Shown: positions 8,670-16,573 of the stretch, piece by piece
Layout: each line of letters starts with the position of its first letter
Numbering within the stretch: position 1 is the first letter of the stretch
Assembly (NCBI RefSeq): GCF_000317145.1
Contig: NC_019697.1
Location: 1,798,001 to 1,862,000, forward strand
DNA: 64,000 nt
DNA from: Chamaesiphon minutus PCC 6605
Lineage (GTDB): Bacteria > Cyanobacteriota > Cyanobacteriia > Cyanobacteriales > Chamaesiphonaceae
Direction of reading: 5' to 3'
Notes under the pieces: model-generated
Databases searched by the model: none
The model's input: only the letters and a program-made list of their open reading frames with translations
What the model was told of the DNA's origin: nothing
Position numbers and translations under genes: made by a program

Positions 8670-9492
8670 CTTTCTGTTTGAAAATAGTACTGAGTTCTTG
8701 AAGTTTGTCGAAGCTGATTAATTCTTTAGTTGGTCTTTCGCTAGTTGTAACTATTTGATACTCCGGTTTAGCTGACTGTTGTGGGATTAGTTCTGGTTTA
8801 GTCCAACCTTCTCTAATAGCTTTGTTTAACCAGCCACCAGGATTAGGAATATCCTTCTTACTAAGTTGCTCTTTGAGTGCTGCTATTGCAGCTAAGACAG
8901 TCGATTCAGTAGCAGCTTTAATTGTCTTAGTTAGAGTCGGATTTAAACCGATATCTAGAGAATCTAGTTCGGATTGAATCTGTTCGTCAATCGTAGTTTT
9001 TCTCTTGCTTGATATTGGTGTTACCTTGCTATCTAGTTGTTCGCCTTTTAATTTGCCTTGGAGATCTTCGATAATCTGCTGCTGCCTTTCGACTTGCTCC
9101 TGGAGGTAATGGACTCGGTAGACTTGACCAGCAAGTGCTTCATTCTTACGCTTGAGTTCTTTATTTTCGTTCTCTAGTTGTTGACTTTTTTCCTTGAGAC
9201 GGGTAATGATTTTACCTGTAGAAGATGAGTTAGGTTGAGCAACTGGTGAAGTCGGGAATGACCGTTGTTTATTTCTAACTTCGGCTATGCGTTGCTTGAT
9301 CTCTGGATATTTGTAGAGATAAGATACACTGACATTAGCTTCCTTTGCGACGGTGGTAAAGTTAATCTTGCCATCAATCTTTTGTAAACGTTCGATAGCT
9401 TTAAAAACTCGACCTGCTGAATCCTCCTTACGGGCTGCTTGAACTTGTTGAAGATTATCGACTCTAGCTTGTTTGGTATCTGAATTGCTCAT
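8662..9492 (-). CDS. Tn554 TnpC-like coiled-coil protein
   Basis: 276 aa. The N-terminus has a short helix-turn-helix-like block (INFTTVAKEANVSVSYLYKYPEI, about residues 38-60), followed by a long heptad-type coiled coil near 90-145. This order matches the TnpC component of Tn554-type elements, which accompanies two tyrosine recombinases and influences transposition frequency and orientation. It overlaps the stop of the recombinase gene upstream by 4 bp and the helicase start downstream by 8 bp, so the three form one operon. Confidence 0.75.
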   Translation of the reverse strand: MSNSDTKQARVDNLQQVQAARKEDSAGRVFKAIERLQKIDGKINFTTVAKEANVSVSYLYKYPEIKQRIAEVRNKQRSFPTSPVAQPNSSSTGKIITRLKEKSQQLENENKELKRKNEALAGQVYRVHYLQEQVERQQQIIEDLQGKLKGEQLDSKVTPISSKRKTTIDEQIQSELDSLDIGLNPTLTKTIKAATESTVLAAIAALKEQLSKKDIPNPGGWLNKAIREGWTKPELIPQQSAKPEYQIVTTSERPTKELISFDKLQELSTIFKQKDE

Positions 9493-10943
9493 GCTGCCCC
9501 CTGTTGCAAACTAGCAATGATTTTGTCAAGTTGTTCTGCTTGTCTGCCGAATTGCTCGACCAGTACTTCCTGCCCTGCTGACATAGCTTTAATTAATTTT
9601 GCTCGAAGCTCGTTAAGTGTGTTGATGTATTGGGGGAGTTTTTCAATAGTAGCGACAAAGCACTCACAGGTATAACAAGCTCTAGATTTATGACAGTCTT
9701 GGTTAAGCGGTAGACCACAATAACCATAGATAGGTGTATTAACATGGGTTTGGGTTAGTTCGAGTTTGTGGGAAATGGGGGTTTCCCAAAAAGACTTAGG
9801 AAATGATTCATAGAGAATACGATGACCGTTACTGTTGACAAGTGCTTTCTGGATATGTCCAGCTTCCTTCTCCATCAGGTTGCAACTGACTTCGGTATAG
9901 TGGGTAGCAGTAGTAGCAAATTGTTTATGACCTGCCCAGGCACTAACTACTGCTAAATCGTGCCCTTGTGCGAATAGTTCGGTTAAGCGAGTGGATCTGA
10001 GTAATTTTGATTGAAATTTGGCTAACAGGCCATTTTCATCGCGGATATCGAGGATTGTAATTAGAGTGCGAATACCAACTGATAAGGGATGATTTGCATG
10101 AATTGGTAGAACTTTCATAACTGGTTCTAGTTGAGGTTGGGATACGTCAGTCTTTGATAAGTTGTGATAGTGACAAAATAGATAGTCCCATTCATCGCTC
10201 CAAAGGTTTTGAATATACTCCTGTTGATCTTGGACTACTTTAGCAATAGTTCTACTAATTGGTATTTCATGATGATCGTTGGTCTTTTTTCGATGCCAGA
10301 TTAATTTCCAATGTTGTCCTTCTCGAACTAGACAATCTCGTTTGAGCAAGGCTAGTTCTGAGGGACGCATAGCAGAAAAGTAACCTATCAACCACATTCG
10401 AGCAATCGAATCTGGTAATAAATGTAAATTCTGTTCGATTTGCTCCCTTACCTGGTCTGATATCGGGTCGGGATTATATTGATACTGTTTTGGATAGTCG
10501 GCATCGCGGATGATGTCTTGGTCGATATCAAACCAACCTTTAGTCGTTCCGATGGTGAATAATTTTCGCAATCCACTTAGTTTAAGTTTATTAACCTTCT
10601 GTCCTTGAACTAAATAATCAAGGATGAGGCTACGATTGATTTCATCAAAACTAGATATGTTTTCTCTAACTAAGTAGCGAGAGAAACGTCTGAGTGTAGA
10701 CAGATCTTGTTGAATTGTGCTTAAAGATCTGCCAGTCTTACAAAGATGTTTAACATATTTTTTGACTTCAACTTTAAACCAAACTAGATGAATATTAGCA
10801 AAGTTGGCTAGATGTATTCCTCGATCTCGGTCATCAAAATTAGGGTTAATCGTTCTCAAATCCCATTGCTCATCTTTCCAGTCAAATGATTTTATTGCTG
10901 AACTAGTGTTGTCGCTATAATGACTAACATTCACATTACTCAA
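9489..10943 (-). CDS. Tn554 TnpB-like tyrosine recombinase (possibly 5'-truncated)
   Basis: Tyrosine recombinase with an SAM-like N-terminal domain (about residues 45-140). The catalytic box I Arg is in SAMRPSELALLKRD. Box II reads LLRSTRLTEL, then AWAGHKQFATTATHY holds the second His and the nucleophile Tyr. A Lys sits where family members usually have the first catalytic His of H-x-x-R. The C-terminus has a Cys-rich patch (CGLPLNQDCHKSRACYTCEC). The frame stays open upstream of the ATG at 10943 to a TGA at 11079-11081 and encodes a Zn finger (CPKC...CKSC), so the native start was probably further 5' and has been lost. Confidence 0.82.
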   Translation of the reverse strand: MSNVNVSHYSDNTSSAIKSFDWKDEQWDLRTINPNFDDRDRGIHLANFANIHLVWFKVEVKKYVKHLCKTGRSLSTIQQDLSTLRRFSRYLVRENISSFDEINRSLILDYLVQGQKVNKLKLSGLRKLFTIGTTKGWFDIDQDIIRDADYPKQYQYNPDPISDQVREQIEQNLHLLPDSIARMWLIGYFSAMRPSELALLKRDCLVREGQHWKLIWHRKKTNDHHEIPISRTIAKVVQDQQEYIQNLWSDEWDYLFCHYHNLSKTDVSQPQLEPVMKVLPIHANHPLSVGIRTLITILDIRDENGLLAKFQSKLLRSTRLTELFAQGHDLAVVSAWAGHKQFATTATHYTEVSCNLMEKEAGHIQKALVNSNGHRILYESFPKSFWETPISHKLELTQTHVNTPIYGYCGLPLNQDCHKSRACYTCECFVATIEKLPQYINTLNELRAKLIKAMSAGQEVLVEQFGRQAEQLDKIIASLQQGAA

Positions 10944-11082
10944 AATCAGTGAGTCAAGTTGACGATGCTTGCAGCTTTTACATTGAAATCTCTTTTTACC
11001 AAACCTGATGCCAGTTAGATAAATATCTTCAGCTTGGCATTTAGGACAAATGAAGCCTCCAATTCGATGTGTTAAATGTCAA

Positions 11083-11090
11083 GTGTTTTG
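11083..11090 (+). repeat. target-site duplication of the ISL3 element, left
   Basis: GTGTTTTG directly abuts the left inverted repeat and is repeated at 12895-12902 after the right one. Eight bp is the usual ISL3 duplication length. Confidence 0.9.
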
Positions 11091-12894
11091 GGTTCTTCCG
11101 AGCTTTTGGTGAAAGTGGGCGATCGAGCTACGCCAACGATCGGGAAAAGAAGCATTGTTACAGATTCAGAAGAAACCGTTTGGTGAGTAAATCTAGTCCA
11201 GCACGTCCATACATCTGTCGCTTTAACATTTTCAAGCGATTATTCAAACCTTCGACTGGACCATTGCTCACGGTTGTCATCATACTGGCTTTAACAGCAG
11301 CATAGTCCTCAAACAAACCTTCAGCAAACTGGACAATGGGTTTGAGCGAACTTTTAACAGCCTTAAGCAACCAATCATCAAAAGCATCTGCTCGTTGCTC
11401 TCGCAGCAGTCGTAAAAACTCATCTGCTAGCTCAACGGCTAAGGCTAAGGTTGGATGCTGCGAGACGATCCTAGCGATGAGTTTGGTATCCTCTGCGTCT
11501 CGATGCTCCACCCGCTTCAAAATTAAAAAGGCAGCTCGACTTTTAGTTAATGGCTCAAGTTGAGGATCGATCGCTATCGGTAAACCGAGGGTAGGTTTCA
11601 CTCGGCTCGGTGGTAAGCCTTGAGCAGCTCTGACCGAACCCAGATAACGAGTTAGAGTGCGTTCGCTACCAGTGTATCCTTGCTGTTTTAATAAGACCAT
11701 CAGGACTTTTGGCTGGCGAATTTCTGCATTCCACCACTCTAGCAGTGACTGCTTGTAGGGTTCCAGTAAGCTTCGACCCGATCGGTCGTTCGTCGCAGCT
11801 ATTTCCGGCAAGTCAGGTGCGGCTAGATGGCGTTGGACGGTTCGCACGCTGACCCCAACCGCCTGAGCAATGGCAATCTGTGACCATTGCTGTTCGCTCA
11901 GCCGCTTGATTTTTTGTTGTTGTTGCACGCGCTGTTGATAGTTCGTTAGCTTTTGGACTTGGAGCTTGGCTGTGGTAGTCGGTCGAGCGGTTACAACCAC
12001 GACGGTTTCGTTAGGAACAAAAGTCTGCCGTTGCTGTTGTTCGATTGCTTTGAGTTCGTTGCTATAGCTGCTGAAGACTTTTTCTAGCGTTTCTTCCAGG
12101 TTTTGCACCAGATGAAATCTATCGGCTACTTGAATGGCTGCTGGTGCCCCTTTGTCCATTGCACTTTTGTAAGTTTTCGAGCGATCTCGCGAAAGTATTT
12201 CGACCCCAGGATGTTCTATCAACCAATTTGTTAAGGTTTCTGCTTTGCGGTCTGCTAATAGAGCGATCGGTTGGTTAAGTTCTAAATCAACTAAGATCGT
12301 ACCGTATCGCTCGCCTTTGCGAAAAGCAAAATCATCCACACCCATAATTCTAGGAATCTTAACTGCTGGTAGAGATAACTTCTTGAGGTGATTCAATAGC
12401 GTACTTCCGCAAGCTACAATACCGATGTGACCACACAGGCTAGCACCTGCTGCACCGCCCAGTGCTAATCCGATCGTCTGAATTTTTTGGCTTAATCTAC
12501 TGGTCTTTCTTGCCCACGGAGCGGTCACTTCCGGTATCCGCTCGGTGAAGATTCGCCGAATGCAATCGGTATTATCGCAGAAGAACTTACACACTTGCAT
12601 CACCAGAGTCAAACTGTAGTTGACACAGGGCAGGTCTGCTAATGTTCGTTCGTAACGGCTATGAATGCGTGTGGTTGGATTCGCACACACTGGGCACTGG
12701 ACTGATGCTTGGGTTGAGGAGACGTTTGCGGTAATGTGATACTCATCTGTGTCGATTTCCTCGTGTTCCAACCGCAGTAGTTGGAAACCTGGGAGTAGGC
12801 ATTTAAGAAATTGGGTCATATTCTCATGTTACTCACCGCCTCCGATCGTTGGCGTAGCTCGATCGCCCACTTTCACCAAAAGCTCGGAAGAACC
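11091..12894 (-). mobile_element. intact ISL3-family insertion sequence
   Basis: 1804-bp element with perfect 53-bp terminal inverted repeats (11091-11143 and 12842-12894, beginning GGTTCTTCCGAGC), one full-length transposase gene and an identical 8-bp GTGTTTTG duplication on both sides. The perfect ends and duplication indicate a recent insertion. It lies exactly where the IS21-family element's left end begins. Confidence 0.95.
11158..12819 (-). CDS. ISL3-family transposase
   Basis: 553 aa. The N-terminal zinc-binding region (CPVCANPTTRIHSRYERTLADLP, about residues 38-60) is followed by the DDE domain signature GVDDFAFRKGERYGTILVDL (about 150-170) and SRDRSKTYKSAMDKGAP. A helix-turn-helix insertion lies around residues 305-330. 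The C-terminus contains the ISL3 block SNGPVEGLNNRLKMLKRQMYG. Length is normal for the family and no frame break is seen, so the enzyme is probably functional. The stop lies 14 bp inside the left inverted repeat boundary. Confidence 0.93.
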   Translation of the reverse strand: MTQFLKCLLPGFQLLRLEHEEIDTDEYHITANVSSTQASVQCPVCANPTTRIHSRYERTLADLPCVNYSLTLVMQVCKFFCDNTDCIRRIFTERIPEVTAPWARKTSRLSQKIQTIGLALGGAAGASLCGHIGIVACGSTLLNHLKKLSLPAVKIPRIMGVDDFAFRKGERYGTILVDLELNQPIALLADRKAETLTNWLIEHPGVEILSRDRSKTYKSAMDKGAPAAIQVADRFHLVQNLEETLEKVFSSYSNELKAIEQQQRQTFVPNETVVVVTARPTTTAKLQVQKLTNYQQRVQQQQKIKRLSEQQWSQIAIAQAVGVSVRTVQRHLAAPDLPEIAATNDRSGRSLLEPYKQSLLEWWNAEIRQPKVLMVLLKQQGYTGSERTLTRYLGSVRAAQGLPPSRVKPTLGLPIAIDPQLEPLTKSRAAFLILKRVEHRDAEDTKLIARIVSQHPTLALAVELADEFLRLLREQRADAFDDWLLKAVKSSLKPIVQFAEGLFEDYAAVKASMMTTVSNGPVEGLNNRLKMLKRQMYGRAGLDLLTKRFLLNL

Positions 12895-13006
12895 GTGTTT
12901 TGACGTGTCGCGACAGGTTATTGTCAGGTAGGTGTCGCGAAAGCTGTCCTCAGATCGAAATGACAAGTAACGATCGGTGGCAACAGGGGCACAAAAAATA
13001 TAGTCG

Positions 13007-13834
13007 TTAGGAAGATTGAGAGTTGTTCAGGCGATCGTTAGCAGCCTGACGACGATAGCTATCAGACTTGATTTCAAAAATCGTGCCATGATGCACTAAT
13101 CGATCGACAGCAGCAACCGTCATCATCGAATCCACAAAGATTGAATCCCATTGGCTGAAAGGCTGATTGGCAGTAATTAGTAAACTTTTACGCTCATAAC
13201 GATGAGCGATTAATTCAAACAGTACTGAAGTTTCGGCCTCAGATTTTTTGACATAGCCCAGATCGTCAAGCACCAGCAGATCGTAGCGGTCGAGTTTCCT
13301 GAGTAAAGCGGGCAATTGTAATTGCAGCTTGGCATGTTGCAACTCCTGAACCAAAGCATTAGCAGCAAAGAACTTAGCTCGCTTACCCAACTCCACCATC
13401 TTGCGAGTCAATCCAGCAGCCAGATGAGTTTTACCCACTCCAGAAGGACCGAAAATCAGACAATTTCCAGCTCGTTCCAGCCAGGTGACATCTTCAGCCA
13501 ACTGCATCAAGGGAGCAGGATTGAAGTTGGGACAGTGAGTAAAATCAAAGTTGGAAAAACTTTTTGCGCTGGGAAGTTGAGCCTCGGTGAGTGCCCGTTG
13601 CAACCGGAGAGCGTTGCGGCGGTGTGTTTCTTGTTCGCATAATGCCAACAAGAATTTGGCATAAGACCATTGCTCTTGTATAGCTTGGTGTTCCAGAGAT
13701 TCCCAGTGGGCGAGCATGTGAGTTAATCGGAGCTGCTTGAGGTGGAGAATGAGGTGCTGGTGGGGACTGGGGGCTGTAGGGGGACTCGAACTTAGAGCTG
13801 TGGTCGGAGGCATTGGCATCAATGAGCTGGTCAT
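13007..13834 (-). CDS. istB: IS21-family helper ATPase IstB
   Basis: AAA+ transposition helper related to DnaC/DnaA. Walker A is FGPSGVGKTHLAAGL (about residues 128-142), Walker B is LLVLDDLGYV (about 188-197), and a sensor-type LLITANQPFSQW follows. It forms assemblies on target DNA and activates IstA. The N-terminus (residues 1-25) is unusually Pro/Ser/Thr-rich and lies in the long overlap with istA, so the native start might be the Met near residue 40. Confidence 0.9.
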   Translation of the reverse strand: MTSSLMPMPPTTALSSSPPTAPSPHQHLILHLKQLRLTHMLAHWESLEHQAIQEQWSYAKFLLALCEQETHRRNALRLQRALTEAQLPSAKSFSNFDFTHCPNFNPAPLMQLAEDVTWLERAGNCLIFGPSGVGKTHLAAGLTRKMVELGKRAKFFAANALVQELQHAKLQLQLPALLRKLDRYDLLVLDDLGYVKKSEAETSVLFELIAHRYERKSLLITANQPFSQWDSIFVDSMMTVAAVDRLVHHGTIFEIKSDSYRRQAANDRLNNSQSS

Positions 13835-15305
13835 AGCTGGAGAGATCGTGTTGTGTGACAGTCACTTGAGGAAAACTTTCAGGACAATCCTGACGAAAGT
13901 GCTGTTGAAGTTGCTTGAGCGTCAGGGTTTGAGCCTTGAGTTCTCGTTCGAGATAGTCGCAGACAGCCGCTTCCTGATTTTGGGTGGCGGCAATGTACAA
14001 AGCTTCGACTATCAACACCGCTGCTGTGTCTAAGTCGAACTGAGCGGTTAGTTCTAACCACCGTTCTCGAAACGCTGGAGTGGGTAATAACTCCTGTTGC
14101 CAGGTGCAGTAAATAAAGGCTCTTGGTTTGCGCCGCAAACCTTCAATTACGTGTCGGTAGTTAATGCACCGTCCCCGTCGCTTATCAGTTTGTGTGACTC
14201 GAATTCGGGGCAGCTCGACTACTAGTTGGGTGCCCAAATAGCCTAAAATTCGGTCGTGATAAAGATGTAACTCTAATTGCCGTCCAATCAATCGCGATGG
14301 CACTGTGTAAAGGACGCACCGAACCTCAACCGTGCTTCTGGTGCTGACGCAAGCAGTAAGGATTTCATAGTCAGGGATACGATATTTTGGTAAGGATTGA
14401 AGATGAAGTTTCTCCTGTTCGTATTTCTGTTGGCACTGCTGGTTGAGTTTGGCCACTGCGGCTTCAATCAACAACTGATATTCTTCCAGAGTGTCGAAAT
14501 CATTGCTACCACGCAGGTAAATCGCTTGTTTAATCCGATTTTTGAGATGACCGTGGGGCGATTCAATCGCACCATTTTCATGAGCAACACCTGTATTGTT
14601 GCGGGTCGGCTGCATCCGATAGTGGTCGCACAGTTCATCGTACAAGCGGGTTAGGGATTTATTTCCGCCCAGGTTCCGATAGGCTGCACTCAGGCTGTCG
14701 GTACGGTGTTGTTTGGGTACGCCACCACAGGCGGCTAGGGCATTCTGAAGTCCTTCAGCTAGGGCAATGAAGCTTTCCCCACCTTGGATGATTTGGGCAT
14801 ATTGCCAGCCGCTGTAAGCAAGTCGATAGTGATAAATCAAATGCTCGAATGACTTGCCAGCGATCGTTATCTCCATCCCTTTGAGTTGGGTAAAATCGGA
14901 GAGTCCCATCATGCCTGGTTCGTGACGTAGTTCAAACATCACTTCTGGACTCGGACCATGCAGCACTTTCCAGGTTTGGACTCGTCTTTGAATCGTTCTT
15001 AATACCTGGGGGTATTGTCCTGGATATTTATCCTGAAGATGCTCGAACAATGTCATCGGTTTGAGCTTGGGTTCTTGTTTGAGCATTGGCTCTAGTTCTT
15101 TGTCCCATACATCTCCCAATGGATCTTGGGTATTTTTACGCTCTGCTACTTTGCCCCGATTTGGTTGATGTTCTCCTGCTTCGATGCGTTGCCCCGTTCG
15201 CTCGGATATTTCAGCTACATAAGCTGCTTCGACTTGCTTCAAGCCGATTTCTCTTGCGTTCATATACGCTCTTTTCTGATATAAATGGATAGTTTTTCCA
15301 GACAC
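13545..15305 (-). CDS. istA: IS21-family transposase IstA
   Basis: DDE transposase with an N-terminal DNA-binding region and an rve-type core: SDFTQLKGMEI (first Asp), the HRTDSLSAAY block (second Asp) and AHENGAIESPHGHLKNRI (Glu). 586 aa is longer than usual for IstA. The last ~95 residues, Pro/Ser/Thr-rich and then unlike the family, overlap istB by 290 bp, which suggests that the native stop was lost or that a frameshift lets the frame run on. The catalytic core is complete. Confidence 0.9.
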   Translation of the reverse strand: MSGKTIHLYQKRAYMNAREIGLKQVEAAYVAEISERTGQRIEAGEHQPNRGKVAERKNTQDPLGDVWDKELEPMLKQEPKLKPMTLFEHLQDKYPGQYPQVLRTIQRRVQTWKVLHGPSPEVMFELRHEPGMMGLSDFTQLKGMEITIAGKSFEHLIYHYRLAYSGWQYAQIIQGGESFIALAEGLQNALAACGGVPKQHRTDSLSAAYRNLGGNKSLTRLYDELCDHYRMQPTRNNTGVAHENGAIESPHGHLKNRIKQAIYLRGSNDFDTLEEYQLLIEAAVAKLNQQCQQKYEQEKLHLQSLPKYRIPDYEILTACVSTRSTVEVRCVLYTVPSRLIGRQLELHLYHDRILGYLGTQLVVELPRIRVTQTDKRRGRCINYRHVIEGLRRKPRAFIYCTWQQELLPTPAFRERWLELTAQFDLDTAAVLIVEALYIAATQNQEAAVCDYLERELKAQTLTLKQLQQHFRQDCPESFPQVTVTQHDLSSYDQLIDANASDHSSKFESPYSPQSPPAPHSPPQAAPINSHARPLGISGTPSYTRAMVLCQILVGIMRTRNTPPQRSPVATGTHRGSTSQRKKFFQL

Positions 15306-15447
15306 TTGACTTTCTCTCTTCCTGGGGAGATTTTCTAGTGTCTTTCTTTTTGGCTGGCTTTGACTCTATTTTTGGTTCGGTCTTACTTGTCATACCGGAT
15401 TACTTCTTTTTGTCACCTACCCGCCAATACCCTGTCACGACCCGCCA

Positions 15448-16077
15448 TTAACAGTGTCGTCTAATACCCTTTCTCATGCCAGTACCGTTGAGCATGAGGA
15501 CGATAAGTTTGTCTCTGAGGCGATGACAGGCATCCACTAGCGTTGCTACTTGCTCGTCAGTCAAGCAACCTGGAAAGCTCTTCGGCTCCTTGAGCTTGAC
15601 TAGCTTCTGTCTGGTGGGTTTGCTCTTGGCGATACCCGTGAGCAATCCTCTGGTGCCAATCCCATAAGGCATGTGAAATCTATCGAACTGTTTGAAGTCT
15701 ACTCGACCGTTAGCGATGTGATATTCGTAAAAGCCTGTAATGGCAGTAATCGCTCGATTGACGGTCTTTTCAGACCGGATTGCCTGCACTGGTTGCATGG
15801 ATACGACTTTGGTTGTATCCCCAACTCTCAACCAGTACGCAAAATCTTCCACGTCAGTTAGGTTGATATTGCGCCAGTCTAGAGTTTTAAGTTCGAGAAA
15901 TTTCCACCAGAATTTGAGATCGTAAGCGTATGCCTCGACGGTATTAGGAGACTTACCAGTACTGAGGTATGTGAGATAGCGTTGGATGGGTTCGACTACC
16001 TCGTAGCGATCGTCGAGCATCAGCCAGACGATTTCATTGGTATGGGGGTCGATTCCTTTCTGAATGTTTAACTTCAT
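15448..16077 (-). pseudogene. Tn554 TnpA-like tyrosine recombinase, truncated by IS21
   Basis: N-terminal part of a phage-integrase-type recombinase: SAM-like domain (LSTGKSPNTVEAYAYDLKFW, about residues 35-54) and the start of the catalytic domain through LMLNGTGMRKG. The box I Arg is kept, but the His, second Arg and Tyr are lost where the IS21 end begins; the last five codons (IRRHC) run into the IS. It must be inactive. The ATG at 16077 matches family starts better than the ATG at 16119. Confidence 0.85.
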
Positions 16078-16194
16078 GGTGTAATCGTACCACAAAACAC
16101 GTTGTAGAAATAAAACCATGTAACTATCTATCTTTGACTTCTGTATAAGAAGAGGGTCGTTGTTGTTGTTGTCTAATTAATAATTCTTGTATGA

Positions 16195-16353
16195 GATAAC
16201 TGGCAACTGACTTGGAAGGACAGAGGAGATGATGGCAAATATCGAACTCAGATTGCTTCGGTGAAGCCAGCGCAGGTAGAGCAAGTCAAGGTATTAATCG
16301 CTGGAAATGTAGAAATAGAGACGATTCTAGCTTATTTGCGCGGTTCCATGTAA
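16195..16353 (+). pseudogene. 3' fragment of an unknown gene ending in the palindrome
   Basis: A 52-codon open stretch without a clear start (only a GTG at 16261) encodes WQLTWKDRGDDGKYRTQIAS and then VEQVKVLIAGNVEIETILAY, ending LRGSM-stop inside the first 22-bp palindrome. Its end also shows similarity to the flank of the palindrome at 38053, where the frame is broken. It looks like a gene tail captured or duplicated together with the palindrome. Confidence 0.45.
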
Positions 16354-16364
16354 TTACATGGAAC
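16343..16364. repeat. 22-bp perfect palindrome, copy 1
   Basis: Arms GTTCCATG and CATGGAAC around the core TAATTA. The 45 bp to its left match the 45 bp left of copy 3 (38008-38052) at most positions with no gaps. It lies between truncated tnpA and the defence island. Confidence 0.9.
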
Positions 16365-16494
16365 TTTGGTTAATGTCTTAACTTAGATGGAGAAACAATT
16401 TGAGCTTATTCGATCGATGTCGATTGGTTCCGATCTATTGGATGACATTAAGGGGCTAAGTTAGCTTTCAGTAATAGTTTCAGGCTTTATATCT

Positions 16495-16518
16495 GGTTCC
16501 ATGTAATTACATGGAACC
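16495..16518. repeat. palindrome, copy 2 (24 bp)
   Basis: Same 22 bp as copy 1, extended to 24 bp with GG/CC ends. It is 56 bp from the end of the UvrD-type gene of the island. The flanks do not match the other copies. Confidence 0.9.
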
Positions 16519-16573
16519 AAATAAATCGGAAAAATACTAAGGGTGCGGCTGACGTTGCTAATTTACTTACTTT

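Larger units (their letters stand above)
12896..15453 (-). mobile_element. IS21-family insertion sequence
   Basis: Carries istA and istB. The two outer ends share related sequence: left TGTTTTGACGTGTCGCGACAGG and right (read inward) TGTTAATGGCGGGTCGTGACAGG, each followed by a similar TATTG..GGTAGGTG block. I place the ends at 12896 and 15453 on this match; a few bases either way are possible. No matching target duplication is seen. The flanks are the truncated tnpA and the 5'-truncated tnpB, which points to an adjacent deletion after insertion. Confidence 0.7.

Noticed and set aside
15211-15393. 60-aa Lys-rich open frame at the start of istA
   Set aside because: Out-of-frame overlap with the istA start, no family pattern; probably not translated, though a leader cannot be excluded.
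8662-16077. A single intact Tn554-like transposon
   Set aside because: tnpA lacks its catalytic end and tnpB its N-terminus; IS elements and an apparent deletion separate them.
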